NCBI GenBank assembly: GCA_003242685.1
Contig: QGVD01000004.1
Coordinates: forward strand, 33,326-97,325
Length of the DNA: 64,000 nt
From: Pseudomonadota bacterium
GTDB lineage: Bacteria > Pseudomonadota > Gammaproteobacteria > Steroidobacterales > Steroidobacteraceae
Direction of reading: 5' to 3'
Shown here piece by piece: positions 31,444 to 40,236 of the stretch. Every line of letters begins with the position of its first letter. The stretch's first letter is position 1. Made by a program: the position numbers and the translations under genes. Under the pieces are notes generated by a model that did not search any database, was not told the origin of the DNA, and saw nothing but the letters and a program-made list of their open reading frames with translations.

Positions 31444-32979
31444 GTGGCGATGCGGCGCCTGTTCGAGACTGCGGTGAAGCTGCCGGGCGCGCCCGGCCTG
31501 CGCCGTCTCACCGTCACCGAGGAACAGTGGCTCGAAGCCGCGCGCGACCTCGCCGCGGCAGGTGCGCGGCTGCTCGCACTGTGGGCGAGCGGCCAGTCGC
31601 ACGGATCGCAGAGCGTGTACGCGGCGTTCGCCACCGAGCCCGGCGTGCTGGTCCTCATGCTCGCGCGCGAGCAGGACGGGCTCCCGTATCCGGGGCTCGA
31701 AGAGATGTTCCCGGCCGCGAGCCGCATGCAGCGGGCGATCGCGGATCTCTCGGGACTGCGCTCGACCGATCCGGACACGCGCCGCTGGCTGCGCCACGCG
31801 GCCTGGCCCGAGGACTTTCATCCGCTCGTCGACGAGCATGTGCCGCCCGCGCCGCAGTCGCCGGCCGTCGACGACTATCCCTTCGTCCGCGTCGAAGGCG
31901 AAGGCGTGCACGAGATTCCCGTGGGGCCCGTGCATGCGGGCATCATCGAGCCCGGTCACTTCCGTTTCTCGGTCGTGGGCGAGAAGGTGCTGAAGCTCGA
32001 GGAGCGGCTGGGCTACGTGCACAAGGGCATCGAGCGCCGCTTCACCGAGCTGCCGATCCTCGAAGGTCACCGTCTCGCCGCCCGCGTTTCGGGGGATTCA
32101 GCGGTTGCGTTCTCGTGGGCGTACTGCCAGGCGCTCGAAGGGCTGTCGGGTGCAGAGATTCCGCCGCGTGCGGCATGGCTGCGCGCGCTCGCGCTCGAGC
32201 TCGAACGCATCGCGAATCATCTGGGGGATCTCGGCGCGCTCGGTAACGATGCCGGCTTCGCTTTCGGTCTCGCGCAGTTCTCGCGCCTCAAGGAGCAGGT
32301 ACTGCGCGCGACGGAACGCGCGCTGGGTCAGCGATATCTCCTCGATGTCGTCGTGCCGGGCGGCGTGCGCGCGGACATCGATGCTGCGGCCGCCGACGCG
32401 CTGCGCGCATGCGTCGCGCAGGTCGCCTCGGAGGTCCGCGAGCTGCGCGACATCTACGACGAGCACGCCGGCGTCCGCGATCGTTTCACGGGTGCGGGCG
32501 TGCTCACGCCGAGTCTCGCGATGCGCCTCGGTGTCGTGGGTCTCGCGGGCCGCGCGAGCGGACAGGCGTTCGATCTGCGCGTGGATCTGCCGTGCCCGCC
32601 TTACGACGAGATCCGGCCGGCGAAAGTCTGCCGCAGCGAAGGCGACGTCGCGGCGCGCGTCGCCGTGCGCTTCGATGAGGTGATGGAATCCTGCCGGCTC
32701 GTCGCGCGGCTGCTCGCGCGCCTGCCCGAGGGCGAGTACCGTACGGTTGTGCCCGCGCCGCCTGCCGGAGTCGCGGTCGGGCTCATCGAAAGCTGGCGCG
32801 GACCCGTGCTCGTGGGCCTGGAAGCGGGGCCCGGGGGCACGATCCGGCGCTGCCATCCGCACGATCCTTCGTGGCAGAACTGGCCCGCGCTCGAGCACGC
32901 GATCATGGACAACATCGTTCCCGACTTCCCGCTCATCAACAAGTCGTTCAATCTCTCCTACAGCGGGCACGATCTCTAG
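31444..32979 (+). CDS. HyfG-like large subunit lacking the NiFe-binding cysteines (Ehr type)
   Basis: 511 residues: an N-terminal NuoC-like part (about 1-130) fused to a NuoD/HycE-like large subunit. In [NiFe] hydrogenases the first metal motif is R-x-C-G-x-C; here it is RVSGDS (214-219), with both cysteines changed to serine. The C-terminal CxxC motif is also replaced: the protein ends FNLSYSGHDL, with serines (505, 507) near the expected places. No C-terminal processing tail or maturation gene is present. The protein cannot bind a NiFe centre and is therefore not a hydrogenase subunit; this pattern defines energy-converting hydrogenase-related (Ehr) complexes. Start GTG at 31444, one base after the previous stop. 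Confidence 0.88.
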   Translation: MAMRRLFETAVKLPGAPGLRRLTVTEEQWLEAARDLAAAGARLLALWASGQSHGSQSVYAAFATEPGVLVLMLAREQDGLPYPGLEEMFPAASRMQRAIADLSGLRSTDPDTRRWLRHAAWPEDFHPLVDEHVPPAPQSPAVDDYPFVRVEGEGVHEIPVGPVHAGIIEPGHFRFSVVGEKVLKLEERLGYVHKGIERRFTELPILEGHRLAARVSGDSAVAFSWAYCQALEGLSGAEIPPRAAWLRALALELERIANHLGDLGALGNDAGFAFGLAQFSRLKEQVLRATERALGQRYLLDVVVPGGVRADIDAAAADALRACVAQVASEVRELRDIYDEHAGVRDRFTGAGVLTPSLAMRLGVVGLAGRASGQAFDLRVDLPCPPYDEIRPAKVCRSEGDVAARVAVRFDEVMESCRLVARLLARLPEGEYRTVVPAPPAGVAVGLIESWRGPVLVGLEAGPGGTIRRCHPHDPSWQNWPALEHAIMDNIVPDFPLINKSFNLSYSGHDL

Positions 32980-32982
32980 GCC

Positions 32983-33540
32983 ATGCTCAGGACGCTGAGG
33001 AAAATCGCCGGCATCGGCATCGTCACGGAGCCCGCGCCGCAGAGCGACGAGTCGCTGCGCGTGCGCGATGCGCTCCAGGCGCGCATCCGCGAGGTGATGG
33101 GCCGTGCGCTCACCATCCGGCACGTGGACGCGGGCTCGTGCAACGGCTGTGAGCTCGAGATCCACGCGCTCAACAATCCCATCTACAACATCGAGGGGCT
33201 CGGCATCCGCTTCGTCGCGAGCCCGCGGCATGCCGATCTGCTGCTCGTCACGGGGCCGGTGTCGAAGAACATGGAAGTCGCCCTTCGACGGGTCTACGAC
33301 GCGACGCCGGATCCCAAGCTCGTCGTGGCGGTGGGCGAGTGCGGCTGCACCGGCGGAATCTTCGGTGAGAGCTACGCGAGCCGCGGCGCGGTTTCGAACG
33401 TCATTCCGGTGGACGTAGCCATACCCGGCTGTCCGCCGAGCCCGAACCGCATCCTCGCCGGCATCCTCACGGCGATCACACAGCCGAAGCGCGCCGCGGC
33501 TCACGTGTCCACCGAAGCCGCGGCGCGGCCCGCGGACTGA
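32983..33540 (+). CDS. HyfI-like small subunit (NuoB homologue) with one 4Fe-4S site
   Basis: 185 residues. The cysteine ligands of the proximal 4Fe-4S cluster are all present: GSCNGCE (Cys53, Cys56), GECGCTGGIF (Cys120 and 122) and IPGCPPSP (Cys150). So the cluster should form although the large subunit has no NiFe site. The gene is last of the six and lies 3 bases after the hyfG-like gene. No ferredoxin-type subunit gene (hyfA or hyfH) follows, so the electron donor must come from elsewhere. Confidence 0.9.
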   Translation: MLRTLRKIAGIGIVTEPAPQSDESLRVRDALQARIREVMGRALTIRHVDAGSCNGCELEIHALNNPIYNIEGLGIRFVASPRHADLLLVTGPVSKNMEVALRRVYDATPDPKLVVAVGECGCTGGIFGESYASRGAVSNVIPVDVAIPGCPPSPNRILAGILTAITQPKRAAAHVSTEAAARPAD

Positions 33541-33555
33541 GCGCGCCGCGCTTCT

Positions 33556-33786
33556 CTACGGCTGCGCCGGCTTGTCCGCGCTGCCGGGGACTGCCGCTTC
33601 GGCAGCCTTGAAGCCCACTCGCGAGTGCGTGCCGTCACAGAAGGGCTTGGTGGTGGAAGCGCCGCAGCGGCAGAGGAAGATCGGCCGCTTGCTCACGGGA
33701 TATTCCGCACCGTTCCAGTCGACGACCTTCACGTCGTCGCCTTCCACCCGGTACGGACCGTTCTGCATCACCTTGATCGTCGCCAT
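33556..33786 (-). CDS. CDGSH-type iron-sulfur protein
   Basis: 76 residues with one CDGSH domain: CRCGASTTKPFCDGTH, which gives the 3-Cys/1-His ligand set (Cys39, Cys41, Cys50, His54) of a 2Fe-2S cluster. The N-terminus GPYRVEGDDVKVVDWNG is typical of bacterial single-domain members. Such proteins transfer clusters or electrons. The gene ends 15 bases from the hyfI-like stop, convergently, and may be unrelated to that operon. Confidence 0.88.
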   Translation of the reverse strand: MATIKVMQNGPYRVEGDDVKVVDWNGAEYPVSKRPIFLCRCGASTTKPFCDGTHSRVGFKAAEAAVPGSADKPAQP

Positions 33787-33836
33787 TCGGAGCTCCTTGC
33801 TGGTGGACGTGAGGCGTCAAAGATAACCTGCACGAC

Positions 33837-34424
33837 ATGAAACCGTGGTCGGAAGCCTGCGAGCGCAACCGCGATCCCATCCTCGCGGTGCTGCGCGAGC
33901 ATTTCGCGGATCGCCGGCGCGTCATCGAGATCGGCAGCGGAACGGGGCAGCACGCGGTCCACTTCGCGCGGCACCTTCCGCACCTCACCTGGCAGGCGTC
34001 GGACGTCGAGGAGAACCTGCCCGGCATCCGGCTGTGGTTCGACGAGGCGGCGCTGCCGAATCTCCCGCCGCCCATCGCTCTCGACGTGAACGGACCGTGG
34101 CCCGACGAGCGGTTCGACGCGGCCTTCACGGCGAACACGCTGCACATCATGAGCTGGGACGAGGTGCGCCGGCTCTTCGCCGGGCTCGACAAGGTGCTCG
34201 CCGAGGACGCCGTGCTCGCGATCTACGGTCCGTTCAACTACGGCGGGAAGTACACGAGCGCGAGCAACGCGGCGTTCGACGCATCGCTCAAGCGCCGCAC
34301 GCCGCACATGGGCATCCGCGATTTCGAAGCCGTCGACGAGCTCGCACGGAACATCGGCTTCTCGCTCGTGAGGGATCATCCGATGCCCGCCAACAACCGC
34401 ACGCTCGTCTGGCGCAGACCCTGA
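33837..34424 (+). CDS. DUF938 methyltransferase-like protein
   Basis: 195 residues of the DUF938 family with a Rossmann-like S-adenosylmethionine fold. It opens KPWSEACERNRDPILAVLRE, then RVIEIGSGTGQHAVHFA (glycine-rich motif I, about 28-44), WQASDVEENLPGIRLW and ANTLHIMSWDEV, all standard in this family. The enzyme's substrate is unknown; the family is often encoded near other methylation or redox genes without a fixed neighbourhood. It is divergent from the CDGSH gene. Confidence 0.88.
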   Translation: MKPWSEACERNRDPILAVLREHFADRRRVIEIGSGTGQHAVHFARHLPHLTWQASDVEENLPGIRLWFDEAALPNLPPPIALDVNGPWPDERFDAAFTANTLHIMSWDEVRRLFAGLDKVLAEDAVLAIYGPFNYGGKYTSASNAAFDASLKRRTPHMGIRDFEAVDELARNIGFSLVRDHPMPANNRTLVWRRP

Positions 34425-34468
34425 GGTCCGTGCCGAAGCGAAACGCGAGGACCTCGAGCGACGAGCGC

Positions 34469-35143
34469 TCAGCCGGTGCCGTGCAGCACGCGGCGCAGCC
34501 AAGCTCCGATCGCCTGCACCTCTTCCATCGATACCGTGTGCGGGATGGGGTACTCGAGCCACTCGACCCGGTGGCCGTGCGACTCGAGCTCGGTGCACAG
34601 AGAAAGCGCCATGGGAAGCGGCACGATCGGATCCTGCGTGCCGTGAGCGAGCAGGATCGGTGTCGACGCGTTCGCCTCGTGATGCTCCCGCCCGAGCGTG
34701 CCCGGCAGCGGATCGAAGCACGAAAGTCCGATGATGCCGGCGAGGCGCTCGGGATGGCGCGCGCCGGTGAAGACGGCCATCGCGCCGCCCTGAGAAAAGC
34801 CCGCGAGAACGATGCGCTCGGGCGCGACGCCGCGCGACTTCTCGCGCTCGATCAGCGCACGGACGGCCCGGTCCGACGCGCGCACCGCGGGCTCGTCCGG
34901 CGGGCCGTCGGGCCCGCGGATGTCGAACCAGGCGCGCATGGGAAAGCCGCCATTGATGGTGATGGGACGCACGGGCGCGTTCGGGAAGACGAAGCGCGCC
35001 CGCACGCCTGCGGCGGCGAGATCCGGGACGATGGGCTCGAAGTCGTGCGCGTCGGCCCCGAGCCCGTGCAGCCAGATGATGCTGGCGGCAGGACTCTCGA
35101 CCGTCTCGATCTCTACCGTATCGAGTGGTGCCTCACCAGCCAC
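34469..35143 (-). CDS. Carboxylesterase / phospholipase-type alpha/beta hydrolase
   Basis: 224 residues of the EstB/acyl-protein thioesterase-like family. HGLGADAHDFEP (oxyanion, about 26-37) is followed by GFSQGGAM with catalytic Ser117, HGTQDPIVP with Asp171, and IPHTVS with His202, giving a full Ser-Asp-His triad. The start overlaps the end of the M2 dipeptidase gene by 11 bases, so it is the third gene of the POT carrier-dipeptidase operon. Its natural ester is unknown; a role with the peptide genes is not obvious. Confidence 0.9.
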   Translation of the reverse strand: MAGEAPLDTVEIETVESPAASIIWLHGLGADAHDFEPIVPDLAAAGVRARFVFPNAPVRPITINGGFPMRAWFDIRGPDGPPDEPAVRASDRAVRALIEREKSRGVAPERIVLAGFSQGGAMAVFTGARHPERLAGIIGLSCFDPLPGTLGREHHEANASTPILLAHGTQDPIVPLPMALSLCTELESHGHRVEWLEYPIPHTVSMEEVQAIGAWLRRVLHGTG

Positions 35144-36947
35144 ACTTCTGACCCGCGTTGTGCTCCTCGAGCCAGCTCATGAGCGGCTGGAAGTACTCGA
35201 TGATCGCCGAGGCGTCCATCTGCCGCGTCCCGGTGAGCTCCTCCAGCGTGTCCTGCCATGGCTGGCTCGCGCCGAGGCTCAGCATCTTCGCGAAGCGCTC
35301 GCCCGCCTCCCTGCTCTGGAACACCGAGCACTCGTGCAGGGGGCCCTTGTGACCCGCCGCCTCGCACAGCGCCTTGTGGAACTGGAACTGCAGGATGAAC
35401 GACAGGAAGTAGCGCGTGTAGGGCGTGTTGCCCGGAATGTGATACTTGGCGCCGGGATCGAAGTCGGCTTCCGTGCGCTCGACCGGCGGGGCGATGCCCT
35501 GATAGCGCTGACGCAGCTCCCACCAGGCGGAGTTGTAGTTCTGCGGCGTGATCTCGCCGGAGAACACCTTCCAGCGCCACTGATCGATGAGCCGTCCGAA
35601 CGGCAGGAAGGCGATCTTCTCCGCCGCCATCTTCATCTGCTGGTTGATGACCGCTTCCCGGCTCGGCTTGACGGGGCTCACGAGCCCGATCTGCGCGAGG
35701 TACTGCGGCGTCACCGAGAGATTCACGGTGTCGCCGATCGCCTCGTGGAAGCCGTCGTGCGCGCCGCCCTGGAAGAGGTACGGCTGATGCGCGTACATCA
35801 TGAAGTAGTACACGTGCCCAAGCTCGTGGTAGACCGTGAACAGGTCCTCCTCGGTGGGCCGGATGCACATCTTGATGCGCACGTCGTCCTTGTCGTCCAT
35901 GTCCCACGCGCTCGCGTGGCACACCACCTCACGGTCGCGCGGACGCGTGAGCATCGAGCGCTCCCAGAACACCTGCGGGAGCTGCGGGAAGCCGATCGAG
36001 GTGTAGAAGCTCTCGGCCGAGCGCGTGATGCGCACGGCGTCCCACTTCTGCCTCTGCAGCCCGCGGTCCGCGCTCTCGATGCTCGCCTTCGGATACGGCT
36101 TCAGGATGTCGTCGTAGATCTTGTTCCACTGCTGCGCCCACATGTTGCCGAACAGGTGGGCGGGGATCGGCCTGCCGGCCGGAACGCGCTCCTCGCCGTA
36201 GACCTTCGCGAGCCTCGAGCGCGCGTAGCAGTGCAGCTCGTCGTAGAGCGGCTTCACCTGCTGCCACAGCCGCTCGGCTTCCTTGTCGAACTCCTCCGGC
36301 GACATGTCGTAGCCGGCGCGCCACATGACGCCGAGATCCGCGAAGCCGAGCGCACGCGCGCCCTCGTTCGCGAGCTCCACGAAGCGCGCGTACGGCTCGC
36401 GCATCTGTGCGCCGACGTCGTGCCAGCCGGTCCAGGCTTCCTGCAGCTTCGCGTAGTCGCGGCTCGTCGCGAGAATCTCCTCGAGATCCGTGAGGTTCAT
36501 GCACGAGTCGGCGCCGTTCGGGCAGTACTTGCCCTCGCCGTACATCGCTTCGAGCTGCGCGGCGAGGCGCGCGAGCTCGGCGCGCTTCTCGGGATCGGGA
36601 GGCGCGGGCGCGGCCACGTTGAGCTTGAGGAGCATCAGCGAGCGCTCGACTTCCGGCGAGAGCTGCCGGCCCTCGTACCGCTTCGCCTGCTCCACCGCCT
36701 CGCTGATGTACGCGAGGTAGCGCTCGGTGGCCTTGGCGTTCAGGAACTGCGTGTCGGGCGTGATGTACGTCGCCTGCGTGAAGCCCGCCGCCGCGGCCTC
36801 GCGGCCCAGCTCCGCGAGCTCGCGGTTGACGCGCGCCACGAACTCCTCGGGCGTTTCCTCCTGCTGCGCGGTCGACGCCGGCCGATCTCCGCAGCCCACG
36901 AGCCCGACGACGATCGCCGCAGGCAGCAACTTTGCGATGTTCTTCAT
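35133..36947 (-). CDS. ACE-like peptidyl-dipeptidase (M2 family) lipoprotein
   Basis: 604 residues. The signal ends in a lipobox GLVGC (Cys19). The M2 catalytic domain fills the rest. The zinc motif is HELGH (His374, Glu375, His378), and the third ligand is Glu402 in GFHEAIGDT. Other M2 blocks (YCPNGADSC, DDVRIKMCIRPT, GNTPYTRYFLSFILQF) are clear, including two cysteine pairs likely to form disulfides outside the cytoplasm. It removes dipeptides from C-termini, presumably in the envelope. The ATG at 36947 has GAGGGA upstream and gives the lipoprotein signal. Its start overlaps the stop of the POT gene (ATGA), so dipeptide release and uptake are encoded together. Confidence 0.93.
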   Translation of the reverse strand: MKNIAKLLPAAIVVGLVGCGDRPASTAQQEETPEEFVARVNRELAELGREAAAAGFTQATYITPDTQFLNAKATERYLAYISEAVEQAKRYEGRQLSPEVERSLMLLKLNVAAPAPPDPEKRAELARLAAQLEAMYGEGKYCPNGADSCMNLTDLEEILATSRDYAKLQEAWTGWHDVGAQMREPYARFVELANEGARALGFADLGVMWRAGYDMSPEEFDKEAERLWQQVKPLYDELHCYARSRLAKVYGEERVPAGRPIPAHLFGNMWAQQWNKIYDDILKPYPKASIESADRGLQRQKWDAVRITRSAESFYTSIGFPQLPQVFWERSMLTRPRDREVVCHASAWDMDDKDDVRIKMCIRPTEEDLFTVYHELGHVYYFMMYAHQPYLFQGGAHDGFHEAIGDTVNLSVTPQYLAQIGLVSPVKPSREAVINQQMKMAAEKIAFLPFGRLIDQWRWKVFSGEITPQNYNSAWWELRQRYQGIAPPVERTEADFDPGAKYHIPGNTPYTRYFLSFILQFQFHKALCEAAGHKGPLHECSVFQSREAGERFAKMLSLGASQPWQDTLEELTGTRQMDASAIIEYFQPLMSWLEEHNAGQKCGW

Positions 36948-38482
36948 GACCGTCCCTCGCTGGCCGTGCCCATCCACCTGCGAACCGGACGCGCGATGAG
37001 GAGCAGCAGCACACCCGCACCGCCGCCGATCAGCGCCATGCGCAGGAACTGTGCCGGCATGTCGGCGACGTCGCCGCCGCCCACGTGCCCGCCGATGAGG
37101 CCTGCGGCGAGATTACCGACCGCCGCGCCCAGGAACCACGTGCCCATCATCTGCCCGACGTAGCGTGCCGGAGCGAGCTTCGTCACGTTCGAAAGCCCGA
37201 TCGGCGAGAGGCACAGCTCACCGGTCGTGTGCAGCAGATACGTGAGCACGAGCCAGGTCGGCAGCACGTTGCGCTCCGAGGTGATGACGACCTCGGCCGC
37301 GACCATCATCACGGCGAAGCCGAGCCCGAGCTGGATGAGGCCCAGTCCGAACTTGGCCGGTGCGGAAGGATCGAGATTGCGCTTGCCGAGCGCCATCCAC
37401 AGCCACGCGAAGACCGGCGAGAGCAGCAGGATGAAGATCGGATTGACCGACTGGTACCAGCTCGCCGGATGCTGTCCTTCCGCGAAGAAGCTTCCGAACA
37501 GCGAGCGGTCGGTGTAGTCGCGGGCGAAGAGGTTGAACGTGGAGCCCGCCTGCTCGAAGCCCGCCCAGAAGAGCGCCGCGCAGAGGAAGAAGATGGCGAT
37601 CACGAGCACGCGCTTCTTCTCGTCGCTCTTCAGGCCGCCGAACAGCAGCACGTAGCCGAAGAAGTACACCGCGAGCGCGAGCATGGCGATGCCCGCCACG
37701 TTCGCGATCTGCACGACGTCGAGCGGGATCAGCCCCGAGAAGGCCAGAACGACGAGCACCGCGAGCACGGCGAGACCGATGGTCAGCGTGCGGCGGCTGC
37801 GGCCGCGCTCGGCTTCGCTGGAAGGTGCAGGGTGCACGCCGGCATCGCCGAGCCAGTGGCCCCATACCTTGTATTGCACGAGGCCGATGATCATCGCGAC
37901 GCCCGCGGCGAGGAAGCCCACGCGCCAGCTCACGGTCTCGCCGAGCGTGCCGACGATGAGCGGTGCGATGAACGCGCCGAGATTGATGCCGAAATAGAAG
38001 ATGGAGAAGGCCGCGTCGCGCCGCGCGCCGGTGTCTCCCTTGTAGAGCTCGCCCACCAGCACGCTCACGTTGGGCTTGAGGAGTCCCACGCCGAGCGTGA
38101 TGACGAAGAGACCGAAGAACGTCAGAGACGCGCCGGCCGGTATCGCGAGAACGAGATTACCGGCCGCGATGAGCACGCCGCCCCAGAAGACGGCGTTGCG
38201 CTGACCGAGGAGCCGGTCGGCGATCCAGCCGCCCGGCAGCGAGAAGAGATAAACGCCCGCGGTGTAGAGACCGTAGATCGCCCCCGCCGTCTCGGCGCTC
38301 ATCCCCAGACCGCCCGCTGCGGCGGACGCGGTCATGAAGAGAATGAGGATGGCGCGCATCCCGTAGTAGGTGAAGCGCTCCCACATCTCCGTGAAGAAGA
38401 GGGTGGCGAGGCCGCGAGGGTGGCCGAGGAACTCGCGGGGAGCTTCGGCCGCTGCGACGGTCGTCGTGGTTGAGTCCGTCAT
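36944..38482 (-). CDS. POT/PTR-family proton-dependent di- and tripeptide transporter
   Basis: 512 residues with about 14 helices. The ExxERFxYY motif is present (EMWERFTYYGMRA, about residues 32-44), and GWIADRLLGQRNAVFWGG and FSIFYFGINLGAFIAP are the POT signature blocks. It should take up di- and tripeptides with protons. The dipeptidase gene starts in its stop codon. The trio POT carrier, ACE-like dipeptidase and esterase form one operon for use of external peptides. A 99-base gap separates it from tatC, whose stop lies upstream on the same strand. Confidence 0.93.
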   Translation of the reverse strand: MTDSTTTTVAAAEAPREFLGHPRGLATLFFTEMWERFTYYGMRAILILFMTASAAAGGLGMSAETAGAIYGLYTAGVYLFSLPGGWIADRLLGQRNAVFWGGVLIAAGNLVLAIPAGASLTFFGLFVITLGVGLLKPNVSVLVGELYKGDTGARRDAAFSIFYFGINLGAFIAPLIVGTLGETVSWRVGFLAAGVAMIIGLVQYKVWGHWLGDAGVHPAPSSEAERGRSRRTLTIGLAVLAVLVVLAFSGLIPLDVVQIANVAGIAMLALAVYFFGYVLLFGGLKSDEKKRVLVIAIFFLCAALFWAGFEQAGSTFNLFARDYTDRSLFGSFFAEGQHPASWYQSVNPIFILLLSPVFAWLWMALGKRNLDPSAPAKFGLGLIQLGLGFAVMMVAAEVVITSERNVLPTWLVLTYLLHTTGELCLSPIGLSNVTKLAPARYVGQMMGTWFLGAAVGNLAAGLIGGHVGGGDVADMPAQFLRMALIGGGAGVLLLLIARPVRRWMGTASEGRS

Positions 38483-38581
38483 CGGTGTTTTCCCGAAGTC
38501 TGAAGCGCCTGAGCGCGCGATGGCGCGGAGTAGGCCACAGGCGGGCGGCCGTCGTCTACCTGCGACGGTCGGGAAGGGGCG

Positions 38582-39343
38582 TCAGGCCTCGGCGTGCTCG
38601 GCGTTCTCGCGGCGCATCTTCTGCATCATGCGCGCCAGGAACAGGCCGGTCTCGTAGAGCAGATACATCGGCAGCGCCATGATGGTCTGGGAGATGGCGT
38701 CGGGAGGCGTGAGGAAGGCCGCGATCACGAACATCCCGATGAGCACGAAGCCCCGGTTCGAGCCCAGCTTATCCACGCTGATGAGGTCCGTGAGCACGAG
38801 CAGCACCACCGCGATCGGCACCTCGAAGGCGATGCCGAACACGAAGAACATGGTGAGCACGAAGCTCATGTACTGGGAGATGTCCGTCATCATCGCCACG
38901 CCTTCGGGCGTGGTGCTCGCGAAGAACTGGAACATCACCGGGAAGACCACGAAGTACGCGAACGCGACCCCGCAGTAGAAGAGCACGATCGAGGACAGCA
39001 GCAGCGGCACCGCGAAGCGCTTCTCGTGCCGGTAGAGACCGGGCGCCACGAACGCCCAGGCCTGGTAGAGGACGTAGGGCATCGCGATGAAGACGGCGGC
39101 GAACAGCGCCATCTTGAAAGGCGTCATGAACGGCGAGATCACGCTCGTCGCGATGAGCTGGCCGCCTTCGGGAAGCTTGGCGAGCAGCGGCTGCGCGACG
39201 AACGTGAAGATGTCGTTCATGAAGATCGCGCAGGGGATGAACACGATGATCACCGCCGCGAGCGCGCGGATCAGTCGATCGCGCAGCTCGAGGAGGTGCG
39301 AGATCAGCGGGCCTTCGGCGAGCTTTTCAGGTTCCTCGCTCAT
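38582..39343 (-). CDS. tatC: Sec-independent protein translocase TatC
   Basis: 253 residues, six helices. The twin-arginine receptor subunit is clear from SHLLELRDRLIRALAAV at the N-terminus (about 15-31), the conserved cytoplasmic and periplasmic loops (FVAPGLYRHEKRF, FGIAFEVPI) and the usual C-terminal helix. With TatB it binds twin-arginine signal peptides. It starts within the end of tatB (17-base overlap). The organism can thus export folded proteins. Confidence 0.95.
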   Translation of the reverse strand: MSEEPEKLAEGPLISHLLELRDRLIRALAAVIIVFIPCAIFMNDIFTFVAQPLLAKLPEGGQLIATSVISPFMTPFKMALFAAVFIAMPYVLYQAWAFVAPGLYRHEKRFAVPLLLSSIVLFYCGVAFAYFVVFPVMFQFFASTTPEGVAMMTDISQYMSFVLTMFFVFGIAFEVPIAVVLLVLTDLISVDKLGSNRGFVLIGMFVIAAFLTPPDAISQTIMALPMYLLYETGLFLARMMQKMRRENAEHAEA

Positions 39344-39818
39344 CCGGTGACTTCGCTACTGTGGTGTCCGCGACAGCGGGCCCGGGCTCGGCTGCCGGCG
39401 CGGCGTCGGGGGGCGCCTCATCGTGCGCGGTCGAGGAAGTCTCCGCTGCAGCGTGCGTTGCCGGGTCGGACGATGCATGCCGCGTGCCGTAGGGATCGAT
39501 CACGGCGGCCGGATCAGGTCCCGGAATGGGTTCCTCGGCGGCGGGCGAGGGATCGGGCTGCGGTGAGGGAGACGATGGTGCGGCGCTGCCGGTCGCAGGA
39601 GTGGACGGACGGGCGGCAGCGGGGCGCTGCGGCCGGTTCACCGATGCCTCAAGATTGACCTCTTCCTCCAGCTGCTCGCGGAACTGGCGCGCCATGGCCC
39701 GGGCGCGGCCGATCCAGCGGCCCACCTGCGAGGCGACGCGCGGCAGCTTCTCGGGTCCCAGGACCACGAGAGCGAGCGCAAAGATGAGCAGGAGCTCGGT
39801 GAATCCGACCTCGAACAT
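39327..39818 (-). CDS. tatB: Sec-independent protein translocase TatB
   Basis: 163 residues. The N-terminus MFEVGFTELLLIFALALVVL with GPEKLPRVA is the TatB transmembrane and hinge signature, followed by an amphipathic helix to about 60. A long Ala/Pro-rich tail (about 65-163) is longer than in E. coli and of low complexity. The gene is 51 bases after tatA and overlaps tatC. Confidence 0.93.
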   Translation of the reverse strand: MFEVGFTELLLIFALALVVLGPEKLPRVASQVGRWIGRARAMARQFREQLEEEVNLEASVNRPQRPAAARPSTPATGSAAPSSPSPQPDPSPAAEEPIPGPDPAAVIDPYGTRHASSDPATHAAAETSSTAHDEAPPDAAPAAEPGPAVADTTVAKSPDERGT

Positions 39819-39869
39819 TCCCGGAGAGGCTCCATCCGCTATGGCGTCAGCGTGTCGACAAGCGCTGCC

Positions 39870-40115
39870 TCAGGCCGGGCGGTCGCTTTTCTGCTCCGGG
39901 GCCGCCCTGCCGGCCTCCGGGAACTCCGCGTCCCTGCTGTCGGCGCGCAGCTGCTTCGGCGGCGAGAGCTCCTCTTCCTCACCCTCGGACACCGCCTTCT
40001 TGAAGCCGCGCACGGCGGCGCCCAGGTCCGAGCCGATGGTGCGCAGCTTCTTGGCACCGAAAACCAGCAATACGACGAGCAGAATGATCAGCAGCTCGCG
40101 CATTCCAATGCCCAT
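39870..40115 (-). CDS. tatA: Sec-independent protein translocase TatA
   Basis: 81 residues. RELLIILLVVLLVFGAKKLR is the single helix and hinge (FGAKKL) of TatA, followed by an amphipathic helix GSDLGAAVRGFKKAV and a polar tail. The start at 40115 is an ATG with a second ATG four codons later. First of tatABC on the minus strand; dtd lies 121 bases upstream on that strand. Confidence 0.93.
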   Translation of the reverse strand: MGIGMRELLIILLVVLLVFGAKKLRTIGSDLGAAVRGFKKAVSEGEEEELSPPKQLRADSRDAEFPEAGRAAPEQKSDRPA

Positions 40116-40130
40116 GATCCGTCTCTCCCG

Positions 40131-40148
40131 CGTGAATCGCGTGAATCG
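40131..40148. repeat. Tandem 9-base direct repeat upstream of tatA
   Basis: CGTGAATCG occurs twice in tandem, starting 16 bases before the tatA start codon. It could be chance or a regulator site. Confidence 0.35.
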
Positions 40149-40236
40149 TCAATCCCGGGGATCATAAGGCAAACGAGGCCGGCCAGCGGAGAAAGTTCTG
40201 TGGCGGAATCGAGAGCGCGTCCGCGGTCCCGCGCGG

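Noticed and set aside
31444..33540. hyfG/hyfI as a working [NiFe] hydrogenase
   Set aside because: The large subunit lacks all four Cys ligands (RVSGDS; FNLSYSGHDL) and no maturation gene is nearby, so the Ehr reading is preferred.
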